64,000 nt of DNA from contig NZ_CP139992.1 of the NCBI RefSeq assembly GCF_034424155.1, positions 124,001 through 188,000 on the forward strand. The letters run 5' to 3'. Below are positions 33,280 to 42,242 of this stretch, one piece after another. The stretch comes from Hafnia alvei (GTDB lineage: Bacteria > Pseudomonadota > Gammaproteobacteria > Enterobacterales > Enterobacteriaceae). A program made the translations under genes and the position numbers. The notes under the pieces were generated by a model. That model made no database searches. It saw only the letters and a list, made by a program, of their open reading frames with translations, and had not been told where the DNA came from. Each line of letters opens with the position of its first letter. Position 1 is the stretch's first letter.

Positions 33280-33344
33280 GTAGGATTTTTTACGTGGTAA
33301 AAAACATGAAAATAAACTTAATCATTTTATGAATAAAATCCTAC
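33280..33344. repeat. 10-bp perfect inverted repeat before the amidohydrolase gene
   Basis: GTAGGATTTT at 33280-33289 and AAAATCCTAC at 33335-33344, separated by 45 bases and ending ten bases before the ATG. It could be an operator pair or a leader hairpin controlling translation. Confidence 0.5.
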
Positions 33345-33353
33345 GAGATAAAT

Positions 33354-34592
33354 ATGAAAATTCTATTGAAGAATGCCAATATTTTTGACGGAAAAAACAA
33401 TGAAATAAAATCAGGAGATATCATTATTGATGGAGGATTTATACAGAGCATAACCAAAGACGTAGAAGTGATAGATAAAAATACACAGGTTATTGACCTA
33501 CAGGGAAAGTACGTCATGCCTGGGCTTATTGATGCTCACGTTCATATTACCGCTAGCCGAATTGACCTAAATCAGGATTATGAATACCCAGGTTATATGT
33601 ATGCGCGTAGTTTTCATTTTCTTAAGGACATGATCAATCGCGGATTCACTTCAGTGCGCGATGCTGGCGGTGCTGATGTTGGTATTAAAACAGCCGTAGA
33701 AGAGGGCGTAGTATTATCTCCCCGCTTATTTATTAGCGGTAGAGCCCTGTCACAGACAGGAGGGCACGGCGACTATCGACATAATTCAAGCGAGATGGTG
33801 ACTTGCGCATGCAGCCTTTGCACTGGTTCTTCTATTTCGGTGATATGTGATGGTGTTCCTGCCGTACGCCAAGCTGCTCGAGAACAATTCAGGATTGGTG
33901 CGTCACAGATTAAAATGATGGCCGGTGGTGGGATTTCATCACCCACGGATAAGATAGATAACTTGCAATACTCTGATGATGAAATTATCGCTATTGTTGA
34001 CGAAGCGACGCGCTTCCATAGCTACGTTATGGCTCACGCCTACACGCCGCAGGCCATTATCCGTTGTGTTAATCTTGGTGTGAAAACGATTGAACATGGC
34101 AATTTGTTAGATGCTGAATCCGCGCAGGCGATGTTTAACAATAAAGCATATCTTGTACCTACCCTGTCTATTTACAATGCCTTTATGATGAATAAAGACG
34201 ATAGTGATTCAGGAATACCTGCTTCTGTTATTGAAAAATTAGAAGAAGTGCAAAGCCAGGCAATTAACTCTATTAATTTAGCAAGAAAATATAATGTTAA
34301 AATTGGGTTGGGGACAGATTTATTAGGGGATTATCAAAACTTTCAATATGATGAGTTTAAACTGCGTAGCCAAGTTGAAAGCGCATTTGATACGCTGCAT
34401 TCTGCAACCTATGTCAATGCGGAGATCCTTAACATGAAAGGAAAACTAGGCATTGTAGATACACATGCTTTTGCAGACCTTATTGTTCTAGAAAATAACC
34501 CACTAGAAGATATTTCTGTTTTCTCTGACAAGAGAGATCAGGTTCTAATGGTGATTAAAAATGGTGACATTGTTAAAAATTTAATTAATTAA
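33354..34592 (+). CDS. Metal-dependent amidohydrolase (HutI/prolidase-like family)
   Basis: TIM-barrel hydrolase of the imidazolonepropionase-like COG1228 group, which includes dipeptidase-like (X-Pro or Arg/Lys) enzymes; the substrate is unknown. 412 residues starting MKILLKNANIFDGKN. Likely metal ligands are the DAHVH pair near residue 63, a lysine in QIKMMAGGG near 188 that may be carboxylated, histidines in VMAHAY near 228 and TIEHGN near 247, and Asp in GLGTDLLGD near 322. No signal peptide. The gene is clearly AT-richer than its neighbours and is followed by marC- and marR-type genes, suggesting acquisition as a unit. Confidence 0.8.
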   Translation: MKILLKNANIFDGKNNEIKSGDIIIDGGFIQSITKDVEVIDKNTQVIDLQGKYVMPGLIDAHVHITASRIDLNQDYEYPGYMYARSFHFLKDMINRGFTSVRDAGGADVGIKTAVEEGVVLSPRLFISGRALSQTGGHGDYRHNSSEMVTCACSLCTGSSISVICDGVPAVRQAAREQFRIGASQIKMMAGGGISSPTDKIDNLQYSDDEIIAIVDEATRFHSYVMAHAYTPQAIIRCVNLGVKTIEHGNLLDAESAQAMFNNKAYLVPTLSIYNAFMMNKDDSDSGIPASVIEKLEEVQSQAINSINLARKYNVKIGLGTDLLGDYQNFQYDEFKLRSQVESAFDTLHSATYVNAEILNMKGKLGIVDTHAFADLIVLENNPLEDISVFSDKRDQVLMVIKNGDIVKNLIN

Positions 34593-34651
34593 ATTTAGCA
34601 TAAGATATTTTACTTTTTATTTTAAATAACCACAATTCATAAATAATGCTC

Positions 34652-34707
34652 AGTATGTTATGTGCTGACGTTGGATTTATTTTATTTCAATGTACATATA
34701 ACATACT
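34652..34707. repeat. 10-bp perfect inverted repeat before the MarC gene
   Basis: AGTATGTTAT at 34652-34661 and ATAACATACT at 34698-34707, 36 bases apart, about 28 bases before the start of the marC-type gene. It is a candidate operator for the MarR-type regulator encoded downstream. Confidence 0.45.
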
Positions 34708-34734
34708 ATCATATTTTATGAAAAGGTAAGTATA

Positions 34735-35319
34735 ATGCTTTCTCCTTATTTTCATAGTTTATCTTCGCTACTTGTTATAATTAATCCATTAACCATGTTT
34801 GCTCTTTTTATTTCTTACACTGGGCACATGACGAACAGTGAAATTTTAGCTATTGGTAAAAAAACAACATTGGCTGTCGCGATTACCTTATTAGTATTCG
34901 TTTGGTTTGGAATCCATATTTTTAGTATTTTTGGCATTAACATGGCCGCACTACAGTTAGCGGGTGGTCTATCTCTCCTTATAGGCTCTTTGAATGGGCT
35001 AAATAGTCGTGCTGATTCTGATAATACATTAAAAAATATAGCGATTGTTCCACTCTGCTTTCCGATTATTGCCGGGCCTGCGGCTATTTCTATTGTTATC
35101 AGCATGACAACAGAAACAGGAAATAGAGCGGCGGTAAGTTTCGCATCGCTAACAATTGCATTCATTTTAGGTGTTATGTTTCATTTCGCTGAGCCTATCT
35201 GCCAATGGCTTGGGGAAACAACTATGAATATAATTAAGAAAGTTTCATACTTGGTTCTTGCCTGTATTGGTGCCAAGCTGATGATGACCGGCTTTGTTTT
35301 CTACTTTCTGAGAGCATAG
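34735..35319 (+). CDS. MarC/UPF0056 family membrane protein
   Basis: Six-helix integral inner-membrane protein; family function is unknown (MarC itself was shown not to mediate multiple antibiotic resistance). 194 residues starting MLSPYFHSLSSLLVIINPL with AAGG upstream. Family motifs seen are INPLTMFALFISYT near residues 15-28, LSLLIGSLNGL near 80, and IVPLCFPIIAGPAAISIVI near 102-120. It lies eight bases before the MarR-type gene, in the same AT-rich segment as the amidohydrolase. Confidence 0.85.
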   Translation: MLSPYFHSLSSLLVIINPLTMFALFISYTGHMTNSEILAIGKKTTLAVAITLLVFVWFGIHIFSIFGINMAALQLAGGLSLLIGSLNGLNSRADSDNTLKNIAIVPLCFPIIAGPAAISIVISMTTETGNRAAVSFASLTIAFILGVMFHFAEPICQWLGETTMNIIKKVSYLVLACIGAKLMMTGFVFYFLRA

Positions 35320-35327
35320 GAGATAAT

Positions 35328-35759
35328 GTGAGGAAAGACTATGGCATATTGACCGACCTACTGCGTGAGAACCATACGCAATGGCAACAGCTGCTTGAGC
35401 CAACGTTAAATGAGCTCGGAGTGACTTTTGTGGATCGCATTATTCTTGATCAGCTAGCAAAGAGTGGCAGTATTTCAAAAAATGAGCTGGCAAAGTTGTT
35501 AGGAACAATGCACCAAAATTTAACTCGTTCGATTGGGCGATTAGAGCTACAGGGATTGTTGGTGAGCCAAAAATCAGCGTCTGATATGCGACAAGTTTAT
35601 CTTGATATTACGCCGAAGGGTGAAAACATAAACAACATCATTAATACAAAAATTAATGAATGCTGGAATAGAATTTTTAGTGATGTTTCCAACGAAAATA
35701 TTGAGCAACTAACCTCAATGCTGACTCTCATTAAGAATAAGCTTGTTGAGATTGAATAG
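35328..35759 (+). CDS. MarR family transcriptional regulator
   Basis: Small ligand-responsive repressor. 143 residues with a GTG start at 35328 preceded by TAGGAG; an ATG at 35326 is in another frame. The winged HTH spans about residues 45-95 (SGSISKNELAKLLGTMHQNLTRSIGRLELQGLLVSQ), flanked by dimerisation helices. It is translationally close to the marC-type gene, so it probably controls this three-gene AT-rich unit. The closest named relative is not clear. Confidence 0.83.
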   Translation: MRKDYGILTDLLRENHTQWQQLLEPTLNELGVTFVDRIILDQLAKSGSISKNELAKLLGTMHQNLTRSIGRLELQGLLVSQKSASDMRQVYLDITPKGENINNIINTKINECWNRIFSDVSNENIEQLTSMLTLIKNKLVEIE

Positions 35760-35796
35760 GCTTGTGTGTGAACGGGTTGATATCTCGTCTGAAATA

Positions 35797-35830
35797 GAGG
35801 CTCTCAAAGCTTGATAGCTTAAAGAGCCTC
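35797..35830. terminator. Hairpin between the MarR-type gene and gppA
   Basis: Outer stem GAGGCTCT/AGAGCCTC (8 bp) with an inner AAGCT/AGCTT. It lies between convergent genes. There is no clear T-run on either strand, so its strength as a terminator is uncertain. Confidence 0.5.
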
Positions 35831-35849
35831 AGTATTTGTGCGTATAATT

Positions 35850-37343
35850 TTACTCAATCTCTTCCACGAGCAGAGTCCAATGCACATAGCTTTGCCACAA
35901 ACTTTCCTGATGCAGGTTTTCGGCTCTCAGAGGATGGGCATGTAGCCAACCTGCGGGGAGGACGAGGTGCAATGTGTCGCTTTCGGCCTTAAGGTTCAAA
36001 AGTGGCATTGTGTCGTCGCGGCGACGGCTGGCAAAGATGATCGCCAAGCGTAGAATACGACATAGACGGTGTGCAATATCCTGTGGAACAGCATTTTGCT
36101 GGTTGAGTACCTGCATATCTAGCGTGCCGGTTTGGTTTTGTAGCAGGGCAGCCAGAAGCTTCTTTTGCGCAGGAGTGAAACCCGGTAAGTCGAGGTTGCG
36201 GATGAGATAAGCGGCGTGCTGCGTTGACTGTTTAAAATCAACGCTTAAGCCAACTTCATGCAGCAGACATGCCCAGTGTAGTAGTTCTGCACTGCGGCTA
36301 TCAATAGGCCACGTTTTAGATAATTGCAGGACAAAACTTTCTGCTAATAGGCTAACGCGTTCTGCCTGTTCAATATCAAGCTGGTAACGCCGTTGAATAT
36401 TACGGATAGTGCGAGCTCGAATATCTTGCTCTACCGGTAAATCCAGCATGCCATAGACTAATCCCTCTCGGAGTGCGCCGCCGGATAACGTCATACTTTC
36501 GATATCTAACGTTTCAAAAATCGCAATCAGAATAGATAAGCCACTCGGGAATACCAGCGCACGCTCTAGCGTAAGCCCATCAATTTCAAGTTCTTCGAGT
36601 TTGCCACATTGGATTGCGCGTTGACGCATTTGTATCAGCTTATTGAGCGTGATACGTTCATCCATCCCCTGCGCTACCATGATTTCTTGCAGTGCTTGAA
36701 CGGTACCTGACGCCCCGACGCAAATCTGCCAGCCGTGCTGTTTTAGGCTATCGGCTATCGGTAAAATCATTTCACGCGCAGCAGAGCCCGCGCGGTCAAA
36801 ATTTTCCTGCGATAGATTACGATCGCTGAAAAAGCGCTCAAGCCATGTCACACAGCCCATGGGTAAACTGTGAAGAACATCCGCCGTTGCGCCTTTGCCT
36901 GCAGCTAACTCGGTACTGCCACCGCCGATATCGACAACTAAGCGTTGTGCAGACCCTCCGGTGGTATGCGCCACGCCTTGGTAAATCAGGCGAGCTTCTT
37001 CTTCCCCGCTGATCACCTGTACTGGGCGACCAAGGATTTCTTCTGCTTGGGTGATGAACTGCTGCGCATTTTTTGCAATACGCAACGTCGCCGTGGCGAC
37101 CACCCTGATTTGTTCACGCGGAATATCCTGCAAACGTTCAGAGAACAAACGTAGGCATTGCCAACCACGCTGCATCGCTTCGTCAGAGAGCATATTATCG
37201 CTGTCTAAACCCGCTGCTAAACGTACTTTGCGCTTAATTCGGGCGAGTACCTGAATACTTCCCGCCACCTCACGCACAACCAGCATATGAAAGCTGTTAG
37301 AACCAAGATCAATAGCGGCATACAATGAGGCGGAGCTACGCAT
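35850..37343 (-). CDS. gppA: Guanosine-5'-triphosphate,3'-diphosphate pyrophosphatase
   Basis: Converts pppGpp to ppGpp in the stringent response and has exopolyphosphatase activity. 497 residues starting [21 protein letters not shown], close to the E. coli 494. The N-terminal ASKHA domains carry the phosphate motifs DLGSNSFH and DIGGGSTEL, and an HD-like C-terminal domain follows ([21 protein letters not shown]). It lies six bases downstream of rhlB, so the two are likely cotranscribed. Confidence 0.96.
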   Translation of the reverse strand: MRSSASLYAAIDLGSNSFHMLVVREVAGSIQVLARIKRKVRLAAGLDSDNMLSDEAMQRGWQCLRLFSERLQDIPREQIRVVATATLRIAKNAQQFITQAEEILGRPVQVISGEEEARLIYQGVAHTTGGSAQRLVVDIGGGSTELAAGKGATADVLHSLPMGCVTWLERFFSDRNLSQENFDRAGSAAREMILPIADSLKQHGWQICVGASGTVQALQEIMVAQGMDERITLNKLIQMRQRAIQCGKLEELEIDGLTLERALVFPSGLSILIAIFETLDIESMTLSGGALREGLVYGMLDLPVEQDIRARTIRNIQRRYQLDIEQAERVSLLAESFVLQLSKTWPIDSRSAELLHWACLLHEVGLSVDFKQSTQHAAYLIRNLDLPGFTPAQKKLLAALLQNQTGTLDMQVLNQQNAVPQDIAHRLCRILRLAIIFASRRRDDTMPLLNLKAESDTLHLVLPAGWLHAHPLRAENLHQESLWQSYVHWTLLVEEIE

Positions 37344-37349
37344 AAATAA

Positions 37350-38639
37350 TTAACTCGTACGTTTACGGCTTTGACGCATCGAACCGTTGTTACGGCGCGG
37401 GCCTGAGCTACGGCGTTGGCCGTTGTTACTCCGAGGGCGAGTTAATCGCTTCGGCGCAGGTAAATCAGTTAGCAATGCATCGCTGTTGTACTTACTTACT
37501 GGAATTGAATGCTCAATGTAGGTTTCAATTGCCGGTAAATTTAATACATATTCTTCACACGCTAGCGTGATGGAATAACCGCTTTCGCCAGCGCGGCCTG
37601 TACGGCCAATGCGGTGAACGTAGTCTTCGCAGTCATCAGGTAAATCGTAGTTAAAGACGTGTGTAACCAGTGGAATATGTAACCCACGTGCCGCAACGTC
37701 GGTCGCAACCAGAATATCCAGATTGCCTTTGGTGAAATCATCAAGAATACGCAGGCGTTTTTTCTGCGCTACATCACCGGTCAGCAAACCAACGCGATGT
37801 CCGTCTGCGGCTAAGTGGCCCCAGATGTCTTCACAGCGGTGTTTGGTATTAGCGAAAATAATGCAGCGATCTGGCCACTCTTCTTCTATTAGCGTTTGCA
37901 GCAAACGCATTTTTTCTTCATTAGAAGGATAAAACAGCTCTTCTTTAATACGGTGACCCGTTTTTTGTTCTGGCTCGACTTCAATATATTCGGCGTTGTT
38001 CATGTGCTCGAAAGCCAGCTCACGCACGCGGTATGACAGCGTGGCAGAGAACATCATATTGAGGCGCTGATTGGTCGCAGGCATGCGACGGAATAGCCAG
38101 CGGATATCTTTGATAAAGCCCAGATCGAACATGCGGTCAGCTTCATCAAGAACCACAACCTGAATACAGGCTAGGTCGATATGGCCCTGTTTCGCATAAT
38201 CGATAAGACGACCGGTGGTGCCGATCAGGATATCAACGCCGCTTTCGAGCACTTTAAGCTGTTTGTCATAGCCGTCACCGCCGTAAGCTAAGCCTAATTT
38301 AAGGCCAGTTTCATGCGCTAAAGCTTCAGCATCGGAGTGGATTTGAACGGCTAACTCACGTGTCGGAGCCATAATCAGCGCTCTTGGCTGATTGGTTTTA
38401 CGGTTCTCTGCGGCAGGGTGAGTAAGTAAATAATGGAAAGTTGACGCTAAAAAAGCCAGCGTCTTACCGGTGCCTGTTTGCGCCTGACCTGCAACATCAC
38501 GCCCGTTCACTGTCAGGGGTAATGCGAGTGCCTGAATAGGCGTGCAGTTATGAAAGCCTTTAGATTCAAGGGCTTTGACCACCGTAGGGTGCAGGGCGAA
38601 GTCGGCGAACTTCTGTTCAGTTAAGTGTGTTTTGCTCAT
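37350..38639 (-). CDS. rhlB: DEAD-box RNA helicase RhlB
   Basis: Unwinds structured RNA for RNase E/PNPase in the degradosome. 429 residues starting [17 protein letters not shown] motif near residue 10, Walker A AQTGTGKT near 50, DEAD box VLDEADRM near 165, SAT motif MMFSATLS, and the helicase C-domain arginine finger HRIGRTGR near 345. The C-terminal tail is Arg/Ser/Asn-rich ([15 protein letters not shown]), a probable RNA-binding arm. It is divergent from trxA. Confidence 0.96.
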   Translation of the reverse strand: MSKTHLTEQKFADFALHPTVVKALESKGFHNCTPIQALALPLTVNGRDVAGQAQTGTGKTLAFLASTFHYLLTHPAAENRKTNQPRALIMAPTRELAVQIHSDAEALAHETGLKLGLAYGGDGYDKQLKVLESGVDILIGTTGRLIDYAKQGHIDLACIQVVVLDEADRMFDLGFIKDIRWLFRRMPATNQRLNMMFSATLSYRVRELAFEHMNNAEYIEVEPEQKTGHRIKEELFYPSNEEKMRLLQTLIEEEWPDRCIIFANTKHRCEDIWGHLAADGHRVGLLTGDVAQKKRLRILDDFTKGNLDILVATDVAARGLHIPLVTHVFNYDLPDDCEDYVHRIGRTGRAGESGYSITLACEEYVLNLPAIETYIEHSIPVSKYNSDALLTDLPAPKRLTRPRSNNGQRRSSGPRRNNGSMRQSRKRTS

Positions 38640-38807
38640 AGTGTCGTAGAATAACAGTTAACGCTATGTTCACGAAAGACGTTCACGAAAGTATTGCTTT
38701 ACGAACGCGTATCCGTTGAAATAAAGTCAACCCTTTATTGGAAGGTGATCGGTCTAGTAGGTTAAGATTATACCAATAAAGGCAGACTTAATCCTGTGGA
38801 GTAGAAC

Positions 38808-39134
38808 ATGAGCGATAAAATTGTTCACCTGAGTGACAATAGCTTTGATACCGATGTATTGAAAGCTGAAGGCCCGATTCTGGTTGATTTCTGGGCAGAA
38901 TGGTGCGGTCCATGCAAGATGATTGCTCCGATTTTGGATGAAATCGCGACTGAATACGAAGGTAAGTTGACCATTGCTAAGCTGAATATCGATGAAAACC
39001 CGGCTACGGCGCCGAAGTTTGGCATCCGCGGTATTCCAACCCTGTTACTGTTTAAAAACGGTGCAGTGGCTGCGACTAAGGTCGGCGCTTTGTCTAAGAC
39101 TCAATTGAAAGAGTTCTTGGACGCGAATCTGTAA
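38808..39134 (+). CDS. trxA: Thioredoxin 1
   Basis: Small disulfide reductase for ribonucleotide reductase, methionine sulfoxide reductases and others, recharged by thioredoxin reductase. 108 residues starting [13 protein letters not shown] with GGAG upstream. The active site WCGPC gives C33 and C36 and the cis-proline sits in IPTLLLF. Followed by a 446-base gap before rho. Confidence 0.98.
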   Translation: MSDKIVHLSDNSFDTDVLKAEGPILVDFWAEWCGPCKMIAPILDEIATEYEGKLTIAKLNIDENPATAPKFGIRGIPTLLLFKNGAVAATKVGALSKTQLKEFLDANL

Positions 39135-39580
39135 TCATCATAATGCGTTCTTTATGATGTTGTTTAGCGGTTAGTCGTTTTCTTGCGACTGACCGCTAGA
39201 CGTCCGCGAATAAGCGTGTTAAGTTTAATCACACTGCAATACAGTACATACCTGTAGTTTGAATCATAAAGTTAGAATCTAAGTTTTATTCTGTTTTGAG
39301 ACCTCTGTGTTTTAACCCCATAGTGCGGCCTTTTCAAAGTATTGCGGCCATCACAGCTGGGGAGCAGCAAGCTAAAACATAGGTTTTAAACCGTACGGCA
39401 CCTTCATATCATCAATGAGTACACGCGAATTGGATCTGCAATCTTTTCTCATGTGTGCGATTTATCCGCGCTGTAATCCACATCGGGTGTTATGAAAGTC
39501 CACAAACAGGCATGGATGACCCCTGTCATACCATTCACAATACGTTCGAGATATACCCCGAGTTTAAAGAACCCACCATT
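39135..39580 (+). other. trxA-rho intergenic region (rho leader)
   Basis: 446 bases. A 12-bp hairpin AGCGGTTAGTCG / CGACTGACCGCT (39166-39197, one G:U) has no T-run, so it is probably not an intrinsic terminator. The rest is the long untranslated rho leader; the part from about 39505 to the start codon is well conserved with E. coli. In E. coli this leader mediates Rho autoregulation, and that is likely here but not shown by sequence. Confidence 0.55.
39415..39495 (+). CDS. Possible rho leader peptide
   Basis: 26-codon [23 protein letters not shown]... in the position of E. coli rhoL (33 codons). It shares only weak similarity and lacks a clear ribosome binding site. A shorter start at the internal ATG gives 14 residues. 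I list it because the position fits. Confidence 0.25.
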   Translation: MSTRELDLQSFLMCAIYPRCNPHRVL

Positions 39581-40840
39581 ATGAATCTTACCGAATTAAA
39601 GAACACGCCGGTTTCAGAGCTAATTACTCTTGGCGAAAACATGGGCCTAGAGAATCTGGCCCGTATGCGTAAACAGGACATCATTTTTGCAATCCTGAAA
39701 CAACATGCAAAAAGCGGCGAAGACATCTTCGGTGACGGGGTGCTAGAAATATTGCAGGACGGATTTGGTTTCCTCCGTTCTGGTGATAGTTCCTACCTTG
39801 CTGGCCCTGATGATATCTACGTTTCTCCAAGTCAAATCCGTCGCTTCAACCTTCGCACTGGCGATACTATTTCTGGTAAAATCCGCCCACCGAAAGAAGG
39901 TGAACGCTATTTTGCCCTGTTGAAAGTTAACGAAGTTAACTACGACAAACCTGAAAATGCCCGCAGTAAAATCCTGTTCGAAAACCTTACACCTCTACAT
40001 GCAAACTCTCGTCTTCGTATGGAACGCGGCAACGGTTCTACCGAAGATTTGACTGCACGCGTGCTGGATCTGGCATCGCCTATTGGGCGTGGTCAGCGTG
40101 GCCTTATCGTGGCTCCGCCGAAAGCGGGTAAAACCATGCTGCTGCAAAACATCGCACAAAGCATTGCCTACAATCATCCAGATTGTACGTTGATGGTTCT
40201 GCTGATTGATGAGCGTCCTGAAGAAGTAACCGAAATGCAGCGTTTGGTTAAAGGTGAAGTTATTGCTTCTACCTTTGACGAACCAGCTTCCCGCCACGTT
40301 CAGGTTGCTGAAATGGTTATCGAGAAGGCGAAGCGTCTGGTTGAGCATAAGAAAGACGTTATCATCCTGCTTGACTCCATTACTCGTCTGGCTCGTGCTT
40401 ATAACACCGTGGTTCCTGCGTCAGGTAAAGTACTGACCGGTGGTGTGGATGCAAATGCCTTGCACCGTCCAAAACGCTTCTTCGGTGCTGCGCGTAACGT
40501 GGAAGAGGGCGGTAGCCTGACCATTATCGCCACCGCGCTGGTCGATACCGGTTCTAAAATGGATGAAGTTATCTATGAAGAATTTAAAGGTACCGGCAAC
40601 ATGGAACTGCATCTTTCTCGCAAAATTGCAGAAAAACGTGTCTTCCCAGCGATCGACTACAACCGCTCTGGTACACGTAAAGAAGAGCTTTTGACTACAT
40701 CAGAAGAGCTGCAGAAAATGTGGATCCTACGTAAGATTATTCACCCAATGGGCGAAATCGATGCGATGGAGTTCCTCATTAATAAACTTGCGATGACGAA
40801 AACGAACGACGATTTCTTCGATATGATGAAGCGTTCTTAA
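39581..40840 (+). CDS. rho: Transcription termination factor Rho
   Basis: Hexameric RNA helicase that ends untranslated transcription. 419 residues, the E. coli length, starting [14 protein letters not shown]; a frame from 39455 is spurious. The N-terminal RNA-binding OSB domain (DGFGFLRS) covers residues 50-125, Walker A PPKAGKT is near 180, the Q loop is in [30 protein letters not shown] near 280-310, and the R loop and arginine finger are in the last third. Terminator follows. Confidence 0.98.
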   Translation: MNLTELKNTPVSELITLGENMGLENLARMRKQDIIFAILKQHAKSGEDIFGDGVLEILQDGFGFLRSGDSSYLAGPDDIYVSPSQIRRFNLRTGDTISGKIRPPKEGERYFALLKVNEVNYDKPENARSKILFENLTPLHANSRLRMERGNGSTEDLTARVLDLASPIGRGQRGLIVAPPKAGKTMLLQNIAQSIAYNHPDCTLMVLLIDERPEEVTEMQRLVKGEVIASTFDEPASRHVQVAEMVIEKAKRLVEHKKDVIILLDSITRLARAYNTVVPASGKVLTGGVDANALHRPKRFFGAARNVEEGGSLTIIATALVDTGSKMDEVIYEEFKGTGNMELHLSRKIAEKRVFPAIDYNRSGTRKEELLTTSEELQKMWILRKIIHPMGEIDAMEFLINKLAMTKTNDDFFDMMKRS

Positions 40841-40859
40841 TTTTCAGATAACTCGGGGA

Positions 40860-40890
40860 AACGCCATGTTAGAGATAACATGGCGTTTTT
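40860..40890 (+). terminator. rho terminator
   Basis: Stem AACGCCATGTTA / TAACATGGCGTT with GAGA loop and T-run. Confidence 0.9.
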
Positions 40891-41000
40891 CTCATTTAAC
40901 GGATACGCTTGTTCACTAAAATAGGTGTTAGTACACTAAGCGCCGCGATGATGGCGTCTGTTCTGCTTAATGCTTGATGCATCACGTCAACTTTGCAGTT

Positions 41001-41016
41001 CATGTGTTATCACATG
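41001..41016. promoter_or_regulatory. Palindrome upstream of wecA
   Basis: CATGTG-TTAT-CACATG, a perfect 6-bp inverted repeat 105 bases before wecA. It has some resemblance to a CRP half-site pair but with the wrong spacing. Nothing else was recognised in the rho-wecA gap. Confidence 0.35.
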
Positions 41017-41120
41017 GGAATTGTATGTGTGACGGTGTACTATCCATCGATACCAAATTTTATGGCATTGTTTAGCAAACTAATTCTTTTGTTAGCAATA
41101 AACACAGAGAGCAGTTAACC

Positions 41121-42215
41121 GTGAATTTACTCGATATGAGTATGAGCCTTTTCCTTATTTTCCTATTCTCATTTGCGTTCTTGTTTTTTGCTCGAAAAGT
41201 CGCAAAAAAAGTAGGATTAGTTGATAAGCCTAACTATCGCAAACGCCATCAGGGGTTAATTCCTTTGGTCGGTGGTATTTCTGTTTATGCGGGCATCTGT
41301 TTTACTTTCCTCTTTTTCCAGCCTTACATACCTCACGCTAAACTCTATCTAATTTGTGCCGGTATCTTAGTGTTTGTCGGGGCTTTGGATGATCGCTTCG
41401 ATATTAGCGTGAAATTCCGAGCCACGGTTCAAGCGCTGATTGCTGTGGCGATGATGGTGTATGGCGGGTTGTATCTCATGACGCTTGGCCATGTGCTAGG
41501 GCCTTGGGAATTAAACCTTGGGCCATTTGGCTATGTCGTGACGCTGTTTGCCGTGTGGGCTGCGATCAACGCATTCAACATGGTTGATGGGATTGATGGT
41601 TTGCTGGGGGGCTTATCCTGCGTGACCTTTGGCGCGATGGGGATTTTGCTTTTCCAAGATCATCAAGGCGATCTGGCTCTGTGGTGCTTTGCCATTATTG
41701 CGGCGATTTTACCTTATATCGTGTTAAACCTCGGTCTCTTAGGCCGTCGGTATAAAGTATTTATGGGTGATGCTGGTAGCACCTTGATTGGCTTTACAGT
41801 GATTTGGATCTTGCTGCAAAGTACACAAGGTAAATCCCATCCGATGAACCCAGTGACTGCTTTGTGGATGATTGCGATCCCGCTGATGGATATGATTGCG
41901 ATCATGTACCGCCGATTACGCAAAGGTATGAGCCCCTTCTCTCCAGACCGCCAGCATATTCATCATTTAATTATGCGTGCCGGTTTTACGTCTCGTCAGG
42001 CTTTCGTTCTCATTACCGTTGCCGCTGCACTTTTAGCTGGTATTGGTGTTTTGGGAGAAAAGCTGCCGTTTATGCCTGAATGGGGAATGTTGGCATTATT
42101 CTTGCTTGCATTTTTCATGTACGGGTACTGTATTAAACGCGCGTGGCGTGTTGCTCGTTATATAAAGCGTATGAAGCGACGACTCCGTAACGCAGCACAG
42201 CGCAAAAAAGCTTAA
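41121..42215 (+). CDS. wecA: UDP-GlcNAc:undecaprenyl-phosphate GlcNAc-1-P transferase
   Basis: Starts ECA (and many O-antigens) by loading GlcNAc-1-P onto undecaprenyl phosphate. 364 residues with a GTG start at 41121, MNLLDMSMSLFLIFL. About eleven membrane segments; catalytic and substrate motifs are ALDDRFD near residue 90, NAFNMVDGIDGL near 150, VFMGDAGST near 215 and DRQHIHHLIMR near 275. First gene of the wec operon, with a long gap after rho that holds its promoter. Confidence 0.96.
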   Translation: MNLLDMSMSLFLIFLFSFAFLFFARKVAKKVGLVDKPNYRKRHQGLIPLVGGISVYAGICFTFLFFQPYIPHAKLYLICAGILVFVGALDDRFDISVKFRATVQALIAVAMMVYGGLYLMTLGHVLGPWELNLGPFGYVVTLFAVWAAINAFNMVDGIDGLLGGLSCVTFGAMGILLFQDHQGDLALWCFAIIAAILPYIVLNLGLLGRRYKVFMGDAGSTLIGFTVIWILLQSTQGKSHPMNPVTALWMIAIPLMDMIAIMYRRLRKGMSPFSPDRQHIHHLIMRAGFTSRQAFVLITVAAALLAGIGVLGEKLPFMPEWGMLALFLLAFFMYGYCIKRAWRVARYIKRMKRRLRNAAQRKKA

Positions 42216-42242
42216 CCTGATGTAGTGATGGGTATTGAGACA

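Noticed and set aside
33115-35849. Genomic island with integrase or attachment sites around the AT-rich genes
   Set aside because: No integrase, transposase, tRNA or direct repeat is visible at the borders, so only an insertion relative to E. coli is claimed.
41001-41016. CRP site upstream of wecA
   Set aside because: The half-sites are too close (CATGTG-TTAT-CACATG); kept only as an unnamed palindrome.
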